Below are positions 38,240-46,674 of a DNA stretch of 64,000 nt, in pieces (position 1 is the first letter of the stretch; the number at the start of each line of letters is the position of its first letter). Made by a program: the position numbers and the translations under genes. Source of the stretch: Rhodococcus oryzae (lineage in GTDB: Bacteria > Actinomycetota > Actinomycetes > Mycobacteriales > Mycobacteriaceae); assembly GCF_005049235.1 (NCBI RefSeq), contig NZ_SUMD01000014.1, positions 31,032 to 95,031 of the forward strand. The letters run 5' to 3'. The notes beneath the pieces are model-generated. The model ran no database searches. It had not been told where the DNA came from and saw only the letters and a program-made list of their open reading frames with translations.

Positions 38240-38361
38240 TGCGAAAAGCCCCGCCGATCACGTGGATCGACGGGGCTCGCATGCCGCCCCAGGTCGGGGA
38301 ACCGGGCGGCACGTTTGGTGCGGGCCCATGCCTTCGAGCTGGCTGGCTCCATCGGCCCGCG
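38240..38361 (-). ncRNA. Candidate structured small RNA
   Basis: On the minus strand three strong hairpins follow one another. Hairpin 1: 38350-38360 pairs with 38320-38330, with an inner GAGC/GCTC hairpin. Hairpin 2: TGCCGCCC/GGGCGGCA (38304-38311 with 38282-38289). Hairpin 3: the terminator at 38246-38276, followed by a T-run. No gene on this strand ends before that terminator except a distant tRNA that has its own. TAAGGT (38368-38373) is a possible -10 box. No protein frame is supported. It is not recognised as any known RNA family. Confidence 0.45.
38246..38276 (-). terminator. Orphan terminator of the candidate small RNA
   Basis: Stem AGCCCCG/CGGGGCT with an inner CGATC/GATCG and one mismatch. 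On the minus strand it is followed by TTTTCG. Confidence 0.7.
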
Positions 38362-38469
38362 ACGACCACCTTAGCGGTAATCGAACGTGCGTGCTAGTCG
38401 ACCGTCGCCGGGCGCGCGGCCGAAAGCCGCTGCGTCCGACGGAAGTTCAACCGGAGGCCCACGAGAAAA

Positions 38470-38499
38470 CCCCTCACCGGCATTGCTGCCGGCGAGGGG
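38470..38499 (-). terminator. Terminator after tRNA-Arg
   Basis: A 13-bp stem with one mismatch, 38470-38482 with 38487-38499, loop TTGC. On the minus strand a T-run follows. Confidence 0.8.
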
Positions 38500-38509
38500 C
38501 TCCTCACTG

Positions 38510-38582
38510 TGCGCCCGAAGGGATTCGAACCCCTAACCTCTTGATCCGTAGTCAAGTGCTCTATCCGTTGAGCTACGGGCGC
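38510..38582 (-). tRNA. tRNA-Arg (anticodon ACG)
   Basis: 73 nt. Acceptor GCGCCCG/CGGGCGC, D-arm, anticodon stem CTTGA/TCAAG around loop CTACGGA, T-arm AGGGG/CCCTT. No CCA is encoded. The A34 is the substrate of TadA, which is in this window. Confidence 0.95.
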
Positions 38583-38617
38583 ATGTCTTCAGTTGTGCTG
38601 GCCTACGAGCACCAGCG

Positions 38618-38709
38618 TGGCGGAAGCGAGAGGATTTGAACCTCCGGTCCCCTTTGAGGAGGACAACTCATTAGCAGTGAGTCCCATTCGGCCGCTCTGG
38701 CACGCTTCC
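38618..38709 (-). tRNA. tRNA-Ser (anticodon GCT)
   Basis: 92 nt. Acceptor GGAAGCG/CGCTTCC, anticodon stem ACTCA/TGAGT around loop CTGCTAA, long variable arm, encoded CCA. Confidence 0.95.
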
Positions 38710-38793
38710 TAGGCTCAGGTCCTTTCGGAACCGCCGGATGGAAAGATTACACAGGCACGGCGTAGGGCGCAAAACGGCCGGTCACAGCGATTT

Positions 38794-39522
38794 CTAGCGC
38801 AGATTACCGTCGAACCAGTCGAAGATCCGGCGCTGCGCATCCATCATCGCCTGCGCGGCCGGATCGTTGTCATCGCCGTCCACCGGGAACTCCGGCGGCT
38901 CGTCCGCGCGATGCTCGAGACCGCTGTAGCTGACCACCAGGGTCGCGACCTCGGCGCGCGCGATCGCGTCCCGCAGTCGTTCGACCTCCTGACGCGGAGT
39001 TCCGGGGTCGTCCTCCCCATACAGCCCCAGCCACGGGGCCTGCAGCCGCGGGGCCGCGTCCACCAGCGCCGGGGCGCCCTCCGCGAGCGGGTGGACGATG
39101 CCCCGCGCGGACACGCTGACCGCGGCGCCCACCGGCCTCGATGTCGCGACGAGCAGGGCGGCCGTGCCCGCGTCGTCGAAGCCGAGCACCCCCACACAGT
39201 CCGGGTACACCCCGCGCGCGGTGAGCCAGCCGAAGGCCGCGTCGAAGTCGGCGAACAGGTTGTCCCCGAACACCTCCGCGGTGCTGTGCAGCGGCTCCCG
39301 ATGGAACAGGTGCGGCGCCACCGTCAGCCAGCCCTCGGCCGCCAGCGAGCGCATGAGAGCGAGCAGGTTGTCGGTGAACTCCCGCGATTCGTGCAGGACC
39401 ACGATGCCGCCGCGGGCGGGTCCGTCCGGTTCGACGGCCGTCAGGGGGACGCGAACGGGAGGCTCGTCCGGATGCTCCCCCAGGGCGCGCAGCACCGCGC
39501 TGTCCGTGAAGATTCCCGACAT
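38794..39522 (-). CDS. Dienelactone hydrolase family protein, nucleophile replaced
   Basis: A 242-residue alpha/beta hydrolase of the dienelactone hydrolase family, with IVVLHESREF near residue 40, YGEDDPGTP near 165 and LEHRAD with the expected histidine near 203. The nucleophile elbow reads GFDDAG (114-119) where catalytic members have G-F-C-x-G, so the cysteine is an aspartate. It may use another chemistry or be non-catalytic. ATG 39522 opens the reading frame. It is divergent from the aminotransferase at 39638. Confidence 0.78.
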   Translation of the reverse strand: MSGIFTDSAVLRALGEHPDEPPVRVPLTAVEPDGPARGGIVVLHESREFTDNLLALMRSLAAEGWLTVAPHLFHREPLHSTAEVFGDNLFADFDAAFGWLTARGVYPDCVGVLGFDDAGTAALLVATSRPVGAAVSVSARGIVHPLAEGAPALVDAAPRLQAPWLGLYGEDDPGTPRQEVERLRDAIARAEVATLVVSYSGLEHRADEPPEFPVDGDDNDPAAQAMMDAQRRIFDWFDGNLR

Positions 39523-39623
39523 ACGTATACCTTGGCACGCTCACGGCCCACCCGTTCAAGATTCTTTTCGGGGTCACCGGTGTTCTTTTTCAGCGCACCC
39601 GGCACGACCGATCACGTGCGGCG

Positions 39624-39629
39624 CATAAT
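39624..39629 (+). promoter_or_regulatory. -10 box of the aminotransferase gene
   Basis: CATAAT lies 8 bases before ATG 39638, placing the transcript start at or near the start codon. Confidence 0.45.
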
Positions 39630-39637
39630 GTCGATTC

Positions 39638-40729
39638 ATGACCGTGCGCACCCGCCCCGACCTCTCGAGAATCGCCCCCTACGTGCCGGGACGCAGCATT
39701 CCCGGCGCGATCAAACTGGCCAGCAACGAGACCACCGCCGGTCCGCTGCCCAGCGTGATCGAGGCGATCGCCGAGGCCGCGGCCGGCGCCAATCGCTACC
39801 CGGACAACGGCTCGGTCGCCGTGCGCGACGCGCTGGCCGCCAAGCTCGGGGTGAGTGCGGACCGGATCACCACCGGATGCGGATCGGTCGGCATCTGCCT
39901 GGAGCTGGTGCAGGCGACCTCCGGGCCGGGCGACGAGGTGATCTACGCGTGGCGCTCGTTCGAGGCCTATCCCGTGGTGGTCAAGGTGGCGGGCGCCACC
40001 CCCGTCGAGGTCCCGCTGACCTCCGACTACGAACACGACCTCGACGCCATGCTCGCGGCCATCACCGATCGCACCCGGCTGATCTTCATCTGCAACCCGA
40101 ACAACCCGACGGGGACCGTGGTCGCGGCGGAGGCCCTCGCCCGGTTCCTCGACGCGGTCCCCCCACACATCCTCGTCGCACTGGACGAGGCCTACTACGA
40201 GTACGTGCGACCCGACGCGGGCGCCGAGGCCGCACCCGACGGCATCGCCCTGGCCGAAGGGCGACCGAATGTCGTTGTACTGCGGACCTTCTCGAAGGCC
40301 TACGGCCTGGCCGGCCTGAGGATCGGGTACGCGATCGGCGACCCGGAGATCATCGCCGCCCTGTTCAAGGTGCACCTGCCCTTCGCGGTCACCAGCGTCG
40401 CCCAGGCCGCCGCGGTCGCCTCGCTCGCCGCCGACGCGGAACTGCTCACCCGCACCGACGGGGTGGTCGCCGAGCGCACGCGGGTGCGGGACGCGCTGAT
40501 CGCAGGCGGGTACGACGTGCCGCCGTCCTCGGGTAATTTCCTCTGGCTTCCGCTCGGCGACCAGGCGGCGGCGTTCGGCGAGGCAGGCGTCGCCGCGAAG
40601 GTGCTGACGCGGCCGTTCGCGGGGGACGGGGTGCGCGTCACCATCGGCGACCCCGATGAGAACGACACCTTCCTGGCGTTCGCCCTCGGGGCCGGACTGC
40701 CCATCTGGAAGGCCTCCCAGCAGGACTGA
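39638..40729 (+). CDS. pat: Histidinol-phosphate / aromatic amino acid aminotransferase (HisC2/Pat type)
   Basis: A 363-residue class I/II PLP aminotransferase: KLASNETTAGP near residue 27, NRYPDNGS near 50, FICNPNNPTGT near 150, DEAYYEYV near 183, and TFSKAYGLAGLRIGYAIG with the PLP lysine near 218. The C-terminal FAGDGVRVTIG is typical of HisC relatives. The sequence resembles Rv3772, for which aromatic aminotransferase activity is likely. With tyrA 4 kb upstream it could make tyrosine and phenylalanine from their keto acids. A role in histidine synthesis cannot be excluded, but no his genes are nearby. Confidence 0.85.
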   Translation: MTVRTRPDLSRIAPYVPGRSIPGAIKLASNETTAGPLPSVIEAIAEAAAGANRYPDNGSVAVRDALAAKLGVSADRITTGCGSVGICLELVQATSGPGDEVIYAWRSFEAYPVVVKVAGATPVEVPLTSDYEHDLDAMLAAITDRTRLIFICNPNNPTGTVVAAEALARFLDAVPPHILVALDEAYYEYVRPDAGAEAAPDGIALAEGRPNVVVLRTFSKAYGLAGLRIGYAIGDPEIIAALFKVHLPFAVTSVAQAAAVASLAADAELLTRTDGVVAERTRVRDALIAGGYDVPPSSGNFLWLPLGDQAAAFGEAGVAAKVLTRPFAGDGVRVTIGDPDENDTFLAFALGAGLPIWKASQQD

Positions 40730-40747
40730 CGACTCCGTACAACGCAC

Positions 40748-40785
40748 AACGGCTCCGACCGGGTTCACACCCGGTCGGAGCCGTT
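40748..40785. terminator. Two-way terminator between aminotransferase and tRNA-Ser(TGA)
   Basis: A perfect 16-bp stem, 40748-40763 with 40770-40785, loop TTCACA. Confidence 0.85.
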
Positions 40786-40790
40786 CTGCT

Positions 40791-40880
40791 TGGCGGAAGC
40801 GGAGGGATTTGAACCCCCGGTGGGTTTAACGCCACGCTCGCTTTCAAGGCGAGTGCATTCGGCCGCTCTGCCACGCTTCC
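40791..40880 (-). tRNA. tRNA-Ser (anticodon TGA)
   Basis: 90 nt. Acceptor GGAAGCG/CGCTTCC, anticodon stem CTCGC/GCGAG around loop CTTGAAA, long variable arm, T-arm GGGGG/TCCCT-like, encoded CCA. Confidence 0.95.
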
Positions 40881-40932
40881 ATCGCAGATCCTAACGGCAC
40901 CTCCCGCGCCCTGCGGAATCCACCGCGCCGGG

Positions 40933-41427
40933 TCAGCCCGCCGATCGCTCGCTGATGGCCGCGTTCACCTTGGTGAACACCCTCTCGACGCTCGTCAGCT
41001 CGTCCGCGTCCAGCAGATCGACGAGATAGCGACGTACCCCGTTGACGTGGGTGGGGGCCGCCTCCTCGAGCCGTCGGCGCCCCTCCTCGGTGAGGATCGC
41101 CAGTACCCCGCGGCCGTCGTCGAGGCAGGTGTTCCTGGTGACCATCCCGTCCGCCTCCATCCGACGGATCTGGTGGGTCAGCTTGCTGCGCGAGGAGATC
41201 ACGCCGTCCGCGAGATCGCTCATCCGGACCGACCCGTCCGGCGATTCGGACAGCATCACGAGAATTCGATAGTCGGCCGTGGTGAGCCCGTGCCGATCCT
41301 GTAACTCGCGGTTGAGTAATCCCATCAGCCGCTGGGAGCCGTCGATGAAGGCGCGCCATGCGGCCATCTCCGCGTCGTCGAGCCAGCGGGGGGTCTCGTC
41401 CTCAGAACCGTCGATCTGTGTTGTCAC
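40933..41427 (-). CDS. MarR family transcriptional regulator
   Basis: A 164-residue winged-helix regulator: TTADYRILVMLSESPDGSVRMSDLADGVISSRSKLTHQIRRMEADGMV (residues 49-95) and the wing DDGRGVLAILTEEGR (near 103-117). GTG 41427 is used. A GCAAC/GTTGC inverted repeat touches the start codon, pointing to autorepression. The lactate-oxidising enzyme gene lies 61 bases upstream on the same strand and could be read through or separately controlled. Confidence 0.87.
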   Translation of the reverse strand: MTTQIDGSEDETPRWLDDAEMAAWRAFIDGSQRLMGLLNRELQDRHGLTTADYRILVMLSESPDGSVRMSDLADGVISSRSKLTHQIRRMEADGMVTRNTCLDDGRGVLAILTEEGRRRLEEAAPTHVNGVRRYLVDLLDADELTSVERVFTKVNAAISERSAG

Positions 41428-41444
41428 GCAACCATTCTAGTTGC
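41428..41444. promoter_or_regulatory. Candidate MarR operator
   Basis: GCAAC-N7-GTTGC inverted repeat immediately upstream of the MarR start codon. Confidence 0.45.
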
Positions 41445-41488
41445 CTGCGCTCATGATTCATACCGCTCGGTCTGAAAACGGCGTTGCA

Positions 41489-42670
41489 TCAGCCGGAGAC
41501 CGCGCGCAACGCGGAGGTGTCGATTTCGGCGAGGTTCGCGAATCCGGCCAATCCGAGCGTGAGATCGAAATCCGCCAGCAGAATTCGCAGCGCGTGCCGG
41601 GCGCCCGCCTTGCCCGCGAGGCCGAGCCCGTACACCCAGGGCCTGCCGTAGAGCACCGCGTCCGCACCGAGCGCCAACGCCGTGAGCACGTCCGCGCCGC
41701 ACCGAATTCCCGAGTCCAGCAACACATCCGCGTGGTCGCCCACCGCCGCGGCCACCGGCGCGAGGGCGTCGAGCGCGGCGATCGCGCCGTCCACCTGCCT
41801 GCCGCCGTGATTGCTCACCACCACACCCGCCGCGCCCGCGTCGACCACCGCCCTGGCGTCGTCCGGGTGCAGGATGCCCTTGACCGCGATCGGCAGGTCC
41901 GTCCACTCCCTCAGGCGGGTCACGTCCGCAGGCCGCAGGGTGTGGTTCCCGAACATCGACACCCAGGTCAGCACGGCCATCTGCATCGCCTCGGCGCTCT
42001 CCTCGGGCGCACTGGCCAGCCGGGAACGGAAGACGGGGTCGGTGAGATAGTTCGCGATCCCCTTGCCCTGCAGGAACGGCAGGTGACCGAGCTCGAGATC
42101 TCGTGGGCGCCAGCCCATTCCCGGCGTGTCCGCGGTGAGCACGATCGCCTTCGCGCCCGCGGCCTCGGCCCGGTGCACCAGCGACTGCGCCACCTCGTCG
42201 TCGGCGGGCCAATAGAGCTGGTACCACCAGTTCTCACCGGACACCGCCCCGACCTGCTCGATGGGGGTGGACGACGCCGTGGACAGCACCGAGCCGATCC
42301 CGAGCTCGTCGGCGGCCTCGCCGACCGCCAGCTCCGCGTTCGGGTGCACCAGTTCGAGGACCCCGACGGGCGCGGTCAGCACCGGCGCGGCCAGCCGGGT
42401 GCCGAGCACCTCCACGCTGAGGTCCCGCGCGTCCGGGGCCGCGGTCCCGCGCAGCATCCGGGGCACGATCGAGTGCCGCTCGAATGCGGCCAGGTTCGCG
42501 GCGGCGGTCCGCTCGCTCGACGCGCTACCCGCGATGTAGGCGAAGGCCTCCGGCGACAGCGTGGTCGCGGCCAGCTCCTCGAGCCCGGCCGCGGTCATCG
42601 GCAGCTCGGGCCTGGCGCCGCCGACCCCGGACAGGTAGATCTCGTTCTGCATGTTGCCGAAGTAGGTCAC
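41489..42670 (-). CDS. FMN-dependent alpha-hydroxy-acid oxidase (lactate 2-monooxygenase-like)
   Basis: A 393-residue FMN barrel enzyme. Visible are ILTADTPGMGWRPRD-like strand motifs (near residue 190), KGILHPDDARAVVDAGAAGVVVSNHGGRQVD with the catalytic histidine (near 280) and the FMN-binding LLDSGIRCGADVLTALALGADAVLYGRPW (near 325). Length and insert pattern fit the lactate 2-monooxygenase branch rather than LldD. It oxidises a 2-hydroxy acid such as lactate. The GTG start at 42670 is the longest supported start. Confidence 0.85.
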   Translation of the reverse strand: MTYFGNMQNEIYLSGVGGARPELPMTAAGLEELAATTLSPEAFAYIAGSASSERTAAANLAAFERHSIVPRMLRGTAAPDARDLSVEVLGTRLAAPVLTAPVGVLELVHPNAELAVGEAADELGIGSVLSTASSTPIEQVGAVSGENWWYQLYWPADDEVAQSLVHRAEAAGAKAIVLTADTPGMGWRPRDLELGHLPFLQGKGIANYLTDPVFRSRLASAPEESAEAMQMAVLTWVSMFGNHTLRPADVTRLREWTDLPIAVKGILHPDDARAVVDAGAAGVVVSNHGGRQVDGAIAALDALAPVAAAVGDHADVLLDSGIRCGADVLTALALGADAVLYGRPWVYGLGLAGKAGARHALRILLADFDLTLGLAGFANLAEIDTSALRAVSG

Positions 42671-42771
42671 CCGCGTGACGGTAGCGGGTCCCGGCCCCGG
42701 ACGGGAGGGGTCGGCGCACCGGTTCGGCCGCTCCCGCGACAGCGAGACGGGCGCGGGCTAGCGTCGACATC

Positions 42772-43755
42772 ATGCGCGCCATCACCGTGACCGGCCCCGG
42801 CGGACCCGAGGTGCTCGAGTGGGCCGAGGTCCCCGACCCGCGGCCGGGGCCGGGCCAGGTCCTGATCGACGTCGCGGCCACCGCGATCAACCGCGCCGAC
42901 CTGTTGCAGCGGGAGGGCCTGTACCCCCCACCGCCGGGAGCCAGCGAGATCCTCGGGCTCGAATGTTCGGGCACCATCGCCGAACTCGGCGACGGCGTGC
43001 GCGGCTGGGCGGTCGGCGACCCGGTGTGCGCGCTGCTCTCCGGCGGTGGCTACGCGCAGCGGGTGACGGTCCCGGCGACGCAGCTCCTGCCGGTGCCAGA
43101 TGGCCTGGACCTGATCGCGGCGGCGGCGCTGCCCGAGGTGGCCTGCACGGTGTGGTCGAACCTGGTGATGATCGCCGGCCTGCAGGCGGGCCAGATGGTG
43201 TTGATCCACGGCGGCGGGGGCGGCATCGGCACCCACGCGATCCAGGTGGCGTCCGCGCTCGGCGCCACCGTCGCCGCGACGGCAGGCTCCGAGCACAAGC
43301 TGGCGGTGTGCCGTCGGCTGGGCGCGTCGATCGCCGTCAACTATCGCGAGGACGACTTCGTGGCCGCGCTGTCCGCGACCCCCCGCGGCGGCGCCGACCT
43401 CATCCTCGACAACATGGGCGGCGCCTACCTCGGGCGGAACATCGACGCCCTGGCCAAGGACGGGCAGCTCTGCGTCATCGGCATGCAGGGCGGCCGGGTC
43501 GGCGAGCTGGACCTCGGCAAGCTGCTCGCCAAGCGGGGCCGGGTGTTCGCGACGGGCCTGCGCGGCAGGCCGGAGACCGGGCGCTCGAGCAAGGCCGCGA
43601 TCGTCGCCGCGGTCACCGAGCGACTCTGGCCGATGGTCGCCGACGGCGCCGTCCGGCCTGTCGTGCACGCCGAGCTGCCGATCACCGAGGCCGCGCGGGC
43701 CCACGCCCTGTTGGATGCGCCCGAGACCGTCGGCAAGGTCGTGCTGACGCTCTAG
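42772..43755 (+). CDS. NAD(P)H-dependent quinone oxidoreductase (PIG3-type zinc-free MDR)
   Basis: A 327-residue MDR protein of the quinone reductase/PIG3 group. It has ATAINRADLLQREGLYPPPPG (residues 38-58), LGLECSGTI near 63 and the nucleotide-binding HGGGGGIGTHAIQ near 145. No zinc ligands are present. It reduces quinones or related enones with NADPH. It corresponds in position and type to Rv3777 and converges on a class V aminotransferase-like gene, as in M. tuberculosis. Confidence 0.88.
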   Translation: MRAITVTGPGGPEVLEWAEVPDPRPGPGQVLIDVAATAINRADLLQREGLYPPPPGASEILGLECSGTIAELGDGVRGWAVGDPVCALLSGGGYAQRVTVPATQLLPVPDGLDLIAAAALPEVACTVWSNLVMIAGLQAGQMVLIHGGGGGIGTHAIQVASALGATVAATAGSEHKLAVCRRLGASIAVNYREDDFVAALSATPRGGADLILDNMGGAYLGRNIDALAKDGQLCVIGMQGGRVGELDLGKLLAKRGRVFATGLRGRPETGRSSKAAIVAAVTERLWPMVADGAVRPVVHAELPITEAARAHALLDAPETVGKVVLTL

Positions 43756-43764
43756 TGAGGCCGA

Positions 43765-44967
43765 TCAGCCGAGGGCGGCGACGGCACGCACGAGCTGATC
43801 GATCTCGTACCGGGTCGTGTAGGGCGCCAGACCGATCGTCACGGCACCGCCCTCGTCGCTGACCCCGAGCGAGTCCAGCAGCCTGCTGCCGCCGCGCTCG
43901 CCGACGAGGGTCCCGATCCGGCGCTCGGCGAAGTGCAGCGACACCTTCTCCGCAGGCACCCCGGCGACCGTGAAGCTGATGGTCGGCACGCGGCTGTGCG
44001 AGGTGCCGATCAGCATCACCTGGGGCAGCCGCCGCAGCGACGCCATCAGGTAGTCGAAGATCCGGTCGTGGTAGTCCTGCAGCGAGCTGATCGAGGTCTC
44101 CAGGCGCTCCCTGCGGGTGCCGCTGGCGGTCTCGTCCAGTCCGGCCAGGTAGTCGATCGAGGCGGTCAGCCCGGCGAGCAGGGCGTACTGGTGCCCGCCC
44201 ATCTCCAGCCGCTCCGGTCCGGTGGCGTACGGGTTCAACGAGATCGCGGGGATCTTGTCGAGCAGTGCGGGCTCGCGGAAGATCAGGGCGCCGATCTGCG
44301 GACCCCCCCAGCTCGGCGCGTTCACCGCGAGCACGTCGGCACCCATCTCGTGGATGTCCACGTGTGCGTAGGGCGCGGCCGCGATGGCGTCGGCGACGAG
44401 CAGGCCGCCGACCTCGTGGATCCGGTCCGCGGCCACCCGCACGTCCGGCGCCGACCCGACGATCGGGGAGGCCGCGGTCAGCGCGACCAGTCGCGTCGTC
44501 GACCCGATCAGCTCGGCGAACTGCCAGCTGGGCAGGTCGCAGGTGTCGATCTCGACCTCGGCCCAACGAACCTGCGCGCCATAGCGATTCGCCACCCGCA
44601 ACCAGGGCGCGACGTTGGCCTCCTCGTCGAGCCGGGAGAGCACGACGCCGGTGCCGAGGCCGAGCCTCGAGCTGAGCGCCTCGGCCAGCCAGGCCAACAG
44701 CACGGCCCGGTCCTGGCCGAGCACCACGCCCGCCGGGTCGCCGCCCACGAGATCGGCGACCGCCTCGCGGGCCGCCTCCAGCGTCGCGGCACTGCGCCGC
44801 GACGAGACGTGCTTGCCGGTGTGGGAGGCCGCGGAGCCACGGAACGCGGTCGACACCGCGGTGGACACCGAATCCGGATGCTGCATGCCGGCCTGAGGAT
44901 CGAGATGGATCCAACCGTCTCCGAGCGAAGGGATAAGTCCCCGCACCCGGGCGACGTCGTATGCCAT
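43765..44967 (-). CDS. Class V aminotransferase / cysteine desulfurase-like protein lacking the PLP lysine
   Basis: A 400-residue fold-type I protein of the cysteine desulfurase-like group (Rv3778c position and type). The PLP aspartate region [21 protein letters not shown] is present (D193). The segment that should carry the Schiff-base lysine reads [10 protein letters not shown] (near residues 217-226), so the lysine seems to be serine 219. There is no desulfurase-type cysteine loop. It may bind PLP poorly or act in another way. ATG 44967 is used. It lies between the quinone oxidoreductase and Bpa. Confidence 0.8.
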   Translation of the reverse strand: MAYDVARVRGLIPSLGDGWIHLDPQAGMQHPDSVSTAVSTAFRGSAASHTGKHVSSRRSAATLEAAREAVADLVGGDPAGVVLGQDRAVLLAWLAEALSSRLGLGTGVVLSRLDEEANVAPWLRVANRYGAQVRWAEVEIDTCDLPSWQFAELIGSTTRLVALTAASPIVGSAPDVRVAADRIHEVGGLLVADAIAAAPYAHVDIHEMGADVLAVNAPSWGGPQIGALIFREPALLDKIPAISLNPYATGPERLEMGGHQYALLAGLTASIDYLAGLDETASGTRRERLETSISSLQDYHDRIFDYLMASLRRLPQVMLIGTSHSRVPTISFTVAGVPAEKVSLHFAERRIGTLVGERGGSRLLDSLGVSDEGGAVTIGLAPYTTRYEIDQLVRAVAALG

Positions 44968-45019
44968 GCCCGACAGCCTAGGACCTAATTTCGAATCGGT
45001 GCGATGCGGATGGCCGGAT

Positions 45020-45033
45020 TGTGAGGCATCACA
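45020..45033. promoter_or_regulatory. CRP-like inverted repeat upstream of bpa
   Basis: TGTGA-GGCA-TCACA has half-sites of CRP/GlxR type but with a 4-base rather than 6-base spacer. It lies in the gap between divergent genes. Confidence 0.35.
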
Positions 45034-45149
45034 GTATATGTAACTGCATACAACACAAACTTTTCCGGGTTCCGCGTCCCGCGCCGAAACCCGTGCATGG
45101 TTCGCCGTCGGTCGATGCGCGGGCCGCTCTGCTGATACAAGATGGAGCC

Positions 45150-45734
45150 ATGACGCAACCGGACAACGAGCAGGTGGTCGTGATCGGACCCGACGGGCAA
45201 CCCATGATGGTCGCCGCCGCAGGCCTCCCCGGCGTCGGATCGGGTCCGGGCGACACCGGCTTCGCGGGCGCGGGCCGCCCCGACGGAGAGAACGGCGAGA
45301 ATCTCGCGGAAATGGTCGAACAGCCGGCCAAGGTGATGCGGATCGGCACCATGATCAAGCAACTCCTCGAGGAGGTCCGCGCGGCACCGCTCGACGACGC
45401 CAGCCGGAACCGGCTCAAGGAGATCCACAAATCCTCGATCAGGGAGCTCGAGCAGGGCCTGGCCCCCGAACTCCGCGACGAACTCGAACGACTGACCCTG
45501 CCGTTCACCGACGACACGGTCCCCTCCGACGCCGAACTTCGGATCGCGCAGGCGCAGCTCGTCGGCTGGCTCGAGGGCCTCTTCCACGGCATCCAGACCG
45601 CGCTGTTCGCCCAGCAGATGGCGGCCCGGTCCCAGCTCGAGCAGATCCGCCAGGGTGCACTGCCACCAGGCATGGGCGCAGGCCACGGGCACCAGAATCC
45701 GCAGCAGGGCTCGGGTACCGGCCAGTACCTGTAG
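45150..45734 (+). CDS. bpa: Bacterial proteasome activator
   Basis: A 194-residue helical protein matching Bpa/PafE (Rv3780). The glycine-rich N-terminus is flexible; a four-helix core spans about residues 45-165 (including [20 protein letters not shown] and [21 protein letters not shown]). The last residues are GQYL, with the C-terminal hydrophobic-tyrosine-x motif that docks on and opens the 20S proteasome. It forms a dodecameric ring and activates ATP-independent degradation. ATG 45150 has GGAG 5 bases upstream. Its position before the galactan exporter matches M. tuberculosis. Confidence 0.92.
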   Translation: MTQPDNEQVVVIGPDGQPMMVAAAGLPGVGSGPGDTGFAGAGRPDGENGENLAEMVEQPAKVMRIGTMIKQLLEEVRAAPLDDASRNRLKEIHKSSIRELEQGLAPELRDELERLTLPFTDDTVPSDAELRIAQAQLVGWLEGLFHGIQTALFAQQMAARSQLEQIRQGALPPGMGAGHGHQNPQQGSGTGQYL

Positions 45735-45742
45735 CCGTGCGC

Positions 45743-45768
45743 CTGGTCGGCCCCGCGCGGCCGACCAG
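45743..45768 (+). terminator. Hairpin between bpa and wzm
   Basis: A perfect 10-bp stem (45743-45752 with 45759-45768), loop CCGCGC, and no U-run. Confidence 0.5.
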
Positions 45769-45782
45769 TAGGCTCGGTCACC

Positions 45783-46658
45783 GTGTCAGCATCCGCCCCA
45801 GAATCCGAGGCATTGGCCACCGATGTCCCCCCGGTCTCCGACTCGCAGACCCTCCGTCGCGGGTTCAAGGACCTGAGGGACGGATTCGCGCAGCGCGAAC
45901 TGTGGTTGAGCCTCGGTTGGCAGGACATCAAGCAGCGCTACCGCCGCTCGGTGATCGGCCCGTTCTGGATCACCATCGCCACCGGCGTGCAGGCCACCGC
46001 CATCGGCATCCTGTACGCGGCGCTGCTCGACATCCCTCTCGCCGAGTTCCTTCCCTACGTGACGGTCGGCCTGATCGTGTGGAACCTGATCAACGCCTCG
46101 ATCATCGAGGGGTCCGAGGTGTTCATCGCGAACGAGGGCCTGATCAAACAGCTGCCGTCGGCGTTGAGCGTGCACATCTACCGCCTGGTCTGGCGACAGC
46201 TGCTGTTCTTCGCGCACAACCTGGTCATCTACGTGATCATGGTCGTCGCATTCGCGGTGTGGCGGGACCTGAGCTGGGCATCGCTCGCGGCGATCCCCGC
46301 GGTGGCGTTGCTCGTGCTCAACGCGGTGTGGGTGTCGATCGTCTTCGGCATCTTCGCCACCCGCTACCGCGACATCGCCCCGATCCTGTCGTCGATGACG
46401 CTGCTGCTGTTCGTGCTGACGCCGATCATGTGGACCACGCAGAGCCTCGTGGCACAGGGCGGCGCGGTCGCCGAACGCGCGAGGATCGCCGAGCTCAACC
46501 CGCTCTACCACTACCTCGAGATCGTCCGCGCGCCGATGATCGGGCAGCCGCAGGCGCTGTACCACTGGTACATCGTGTTGGGGATCACCGTGGCCGGCTG
46601 GGCGCTGGCGCTCGTGGCACTGCGCAAGTACCGGGCCCGCGTGCCCTATTGGGTCTAG
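45783..46658 (+). CDS. wzm: Galactan-lipid ABC exporter, membrane subunit Wzm
   Basis: A 291-residue ABC-2 type permease. After a soluble N-terminus with LGWQDIKQRYRRSVIGPFWITIATG (near residues 41-65), six helices span about 55-270. It pairs with the ATPase encoded 16 bases downstream. In mycobacteria this pair (Rv3783/Rv3781, RfbD/RfbE) flips the lipid-linked galactan of arabinogalactan across the inner membrane. GTG 45783 starts the frame. Confidence 0.9.
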   Translation: MSASAPESEALATDVPPVSDSQTLRRGFKDLRDGFAQRELWLSLGWQDIKQRYRRSVIGPFWITIATGVQATAIGILYAALLDIPLAEFLPYVTVGLIVWNLINASIIEGSEVFIANEGLIKQLPSALSVHIYRLVWRQLLFFAHNLVIYVIMVVAFAVWRDLSWASLAAIPAVALLVLNAVWVSIVFGIFATRYRDIAPILSSMTLLLFVLTPIMWTTQSLVAQGGAVAERARIAELNPLYHYLEIVRAPMIGQPQALYHWYIVLGITVAGWALALVALRKYRARVPYWV

Positions 46659-46674
46659 GAAGAGCGGTCAACAG

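Noticed and set aside
37908..38509. oriC
   Set aside because: DnaA boxes are dense, but dnaA, dnaN, rpmH, gyr and parAB are absent, so it is reported as a DnaA-box cluster rather than as the chromosomal origin.
38510..38709. tRNA pair as an attachment site for a prophage
   Set aside because: No integrase, phage or transposase genes and no repeated tRNA 3' end were found nearby.
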